A stretch of DNA of 8,277 bases from Acidimicrobiia bacterium (GTDB lineage Bacteria; Actinomycetota; Acidimicrobiia; Spongiisociales; ZC4RG35): NCBI GenBank assembly GCA_030623125.1, contig JAUXMQ010000034.1:1-8277 (forward strand). Reading direction: 5' to 3'. Under the pieces are notes generated by a model, which searched no databases, was not told the DNA's origin, and worked only from the letters and a program-made list of their open reading frames with translations. Of the stretch, positions 6,692 to 8,277 are shown piece by piece (the stretch's first letter is position 1; each line of letters starts with the position of its first letter). Both the position numbers and the translations under genes were made by a program.

Positions 6692-7311
6692 TCCGACACC
6701 TCGCTGCCGACGGTTCCCAGGGGCTGAAAGGCCGGGTAGGGGCCGATTGCGCCGTGTTCCTCGCTGATGCCCCAGTCGAAACTACGTCTGGCTCCGAACA
6801 GTTCCTGCATCTCGTCGGAGTTCACCACCTCGGGGCGTGCTCTCTTCAGCCACCGAACCAACTCCCGCGCCTGAGTCGGTGAGACGCCCTCGATCAGCTC
6901 GTAGTTGACCTGAACGGCGGGAGCACCCCCGCAGGCACCGATGCACTCGACGTGCTCGACCGAGAGCATGCCCTCGTCATCAGTCTCTCCGTGAGGAACG
7001 CCGGACTCGTCTTCGACGGCGTGTAGAACCTCGTCACCGCCGAGGAGCATGCATGTGATGGAGGTGCAGCAGGAAACCAGGTAGCGCCCGGTCCGCTCTC
7101 GCTTGAACATCGTGTAGAAGCTGGCGACCGCTCGAACCTGGGCCGGGGTGATTTCACACCAGCGGGCCACTTCCTCCATTCCCGCGTCGGTCAGGTGGCC
7201 CTCTTCGGCCATTGCCAGATACAGCAGTGGCATGACAGCCGACCGTTTCTCCGGGTAGCGGGCGATGATCTCTGTGGCTCGCTCCTGGGTGCTTTCGGAC
7301 CAAGAACTCAT
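6688..7311 (-). CDS. nuoE: NADH-quinone oxidoreductase subunit E (thioredoxin-like [2Fe-2S])
   Basis: NuoE sits beside NuoF in the NADH module and carries the [2Fe-2S] cluster N1a, next to FMN but off the main electron path. The 207-residue product has an N-terminal helical bundle (about 8-72, with the family segment VRAVASFYTMFKRERTGRY at 59-77), then a thioredoxin-like domain with the N1a ligands C82-x4-C87 and C123-x3-C127 (ECIGACGGAPAVQVN). An additional cysteine, C81, directly precedes the first ligand. The C-terminus runs about 45 residues past the domain, longer than E. coli NuoE (166 residues), and ends in a Gly/Pro/Glu-rich stretch. The ATG start overlaps the nuoD stop as ATGA, and the stop overlaps the nuoF GTG. 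Cluster ligands are complete, so the protein is expected to be functional. Confidence 0.97.
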   Translation of the reverse strand: MSSWSESTQERATEIIARYPEKRSAVMPLLYLAMAEEGHLTDAGMEEVARWCEITPAQVRAVASFYTMFKRERTGRYLVSCCTSITCMLLGGDEVLHAVEDESGVPHGETDDEGMLSVEHVECIGACGGAPAVQVNYELIEGVSPTQARELVRWLKRARPEVVNSDEMQELFGARRSFDWGISEEHGAIGPYPAFQPLGTVGSEVSE

Positions 7312-8277
7312 CGGTCGACGTCACCCATTACCGGATCCATCGAAGCGATGGTGGCGACGGTGTCGGCCATGAGACTGTCCGCCATGGCGATCGGCAGCGC
7401 CTGGAGGTTGTAGAAGGAGGGTGCTCTGGTGTGCATGCGATAAGGAATGGCCTCCCCATCGGAGACCAGATAGCAGCCCAACTCGCCGCGGGGTGATTCC
7501 ACTGCCACATAAGTCTCTCCGGGTGGAACCTTGAACCCCTCCGTGAAGAGCTTGAAGTGGTGAATCAGCGCCTCCATCGACTCATCTATCCGGGCTCGCG
7601 GTGGTGGGGTGATCTTGCGATCTCCAACCCGGTAGTCACCCTTTGGCATGGCATCCATGACCTGTTCGACGATCTTCAGCGACTCCCAGATCTCGTCGAC
7701 TCGCACCCGATACCGATCGTAGACGTCGCCGTTCTCCCCCAGCGGCACGTCGAACTCGTAATTCTCGATGCCGGAGTAGGGGAAGGCCTTGCGGAGATCC
7801 CAGTCGACGCCTGCCGCCCGAAGGGCTGGTCCTGTGATGCTGAAGGCGATGGCCTCCTCCGACGAGATGACACCCACTCCCTTGGTCCGGGACAGCCAGA
7901 TCGGGTTCTCTTTGAGCAGGTCGTCGTACTGATCGAGCCGGCGCGGAAGATCCTTCAGAATTGCCGAGACATCATCCTTCCAGCCTGGCGGCAGATCGGC
8001 AACGACACCTCCGGGCCTGATGTAGTTGTGATTCATCCGAAGACCGGTGGTCTTCTCGAAGAAGGCGAGGATGGACTCCCGCTCCCGAAAGCCGTAGAGC
8101 AGCATCGACAGAGCCCCGATATCCATGCCGTTGGTGGCCAGCGCGACAAGGTGTGACGTGATGCGATTCAGCTCCGACATCAGCACCCGGATCGCCGCTG
8201 CCCGAGGCGGCACCTCTATGTCGAGAAGACTCTCAACTGCAAGCGAGAAAGCAAGCTCTCCGTGGAAGGGGGCCAGG
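7308..8277 (-). CDS. nuoD: NADH-quinone oxidoreductase subunit D, C-terminal part (5' end outside window)
   Basis: NuoD (49-kDa family, related to the [NiFe]-hydrogenase large subunit but without the metal ligands) forms the quinone-reduction site together with NuoB and NuoH. The window holds the last 322 residues. The frame is open to the right edge, reading LAPFHGELAFSLAVESLLDI upstream of the GTG at 8213, so that GTG is internal and not the start. Family motifs present are VPPRAAAIRVLMSELNRITS, NGMDIGA, RMNHNYIRPGGV, SITGPALRAAGVDWDLRK, the VAVESPRGELGCYLVSDG block, the RAPSFYNLQALP block and the C-terminal ASMDPVMGDVDR. The N-terminal quinone-binding His and Tyr positions are outside the window, as is any nuoC fusion, so whether this is NuoD or NuoCD cannot be told. 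The stop overlaps the nuoE ATG by 4 bases. Confidence 0.97.
   Translation of the reverse strand, partial: LAPFHGELAFSLAVESLLDIEVPPRAAAIRVLMSELNRITSHLVALATNGMDIGALSMLLYGFRERESILAFFEKTTGLRMNHNYIRPGGVVADLPPGWKDDVSAILKDLPRRLDQYDDLLKENPIWLSRTKGVGVISSEEAIAFSITGPALRAAGVDWDLRKAFPYSGIENYEFDVPLGENGDVYDRYRVRVDEIWESLKIVEQVMDAMPKGDYRVGDRKITPPPRARIDESMEALIHHFKLFTEGFKVPPGETYVAVESPRGELGCYLVSDGEAIPYRMHTRAPSFYNLQALPIAMADSLMADTVATIASMDPVMGDVDR

Noticed and set aside
8211..8213. The GTG at 8213 as the start of nuoD
   Set aside because: The same frame continues upstream to the window edge with conserved NuoD sequence (GELAFSLAVESLLDIE), so this GTG is an internal valine codon.

Overview
The window is one uninterrupted stretch of a bacterial nuo operon, encoding the proton-pumping NADH:quinone oxidoreductase (respiratory complex I). 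All genes lie on the minus strand, so transcription runs from right to left: nuoD (its 5' part is cut off by the right edge), nuoE, nuoF, nuoG, nuoH, nuoI, nuoJ, nuoK and the first 92 codons of nuoL (cut off by the left edge). No foreign gene, RNA gene, mobile element, CRISPR array or intergenic space longer than 2 bases is present, and no promoter or terminator is visible. nuoA, nuoB and nuoC would be expected beyond the right edge, and nuoM and nuoN beyond the left edge.

Organism: the DNA is GC-rich (about 60% by eye). The gene order D-E-F-G-H-I-J-K-L with separate E and F genes, the frequent GTG starts, the C-terminally extended NuoE and NuoI, and the wording around the NuoI iron-sulfur motifs resemble Actinomycetota, perhaps an Acidimicrobiia-like lineage. 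This placement is an inference from recalled family features, not a search result.

How the genes work together: NuoE, NuoF and NuoG form the NADH-oxidising module (FMN plus clusters N1a, N3, N1b, N4 and N5). NuoD and NuoI belong to the connecting module that carries electrons through N6a and N6b towards the quinone site, and NuoH is the membrane subunit that completes that site. NuoJ, NuoK and NuoL belong to the proton-pumping membrane arm. Six of eight junctions are start/stop overlaps (ATGA or GTGA type in five, 8 bases at I/J). The other two leave 2-base gaps, so tight translational coupling is expected.

I did not find a novel system. Points worth a second look are: NuoG has lost all four ligands of the accessory N7 cluster; NuoF has about 7 extra residues just before the fourth N3 cysteine; and NuoF ends in a disordered tail of about 40 residues whose DNA contains a perfect 9-bp GC hairpin. 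Smaller points are start-codon corrections for nuoI, nuoJ, nuoH and nuoL.
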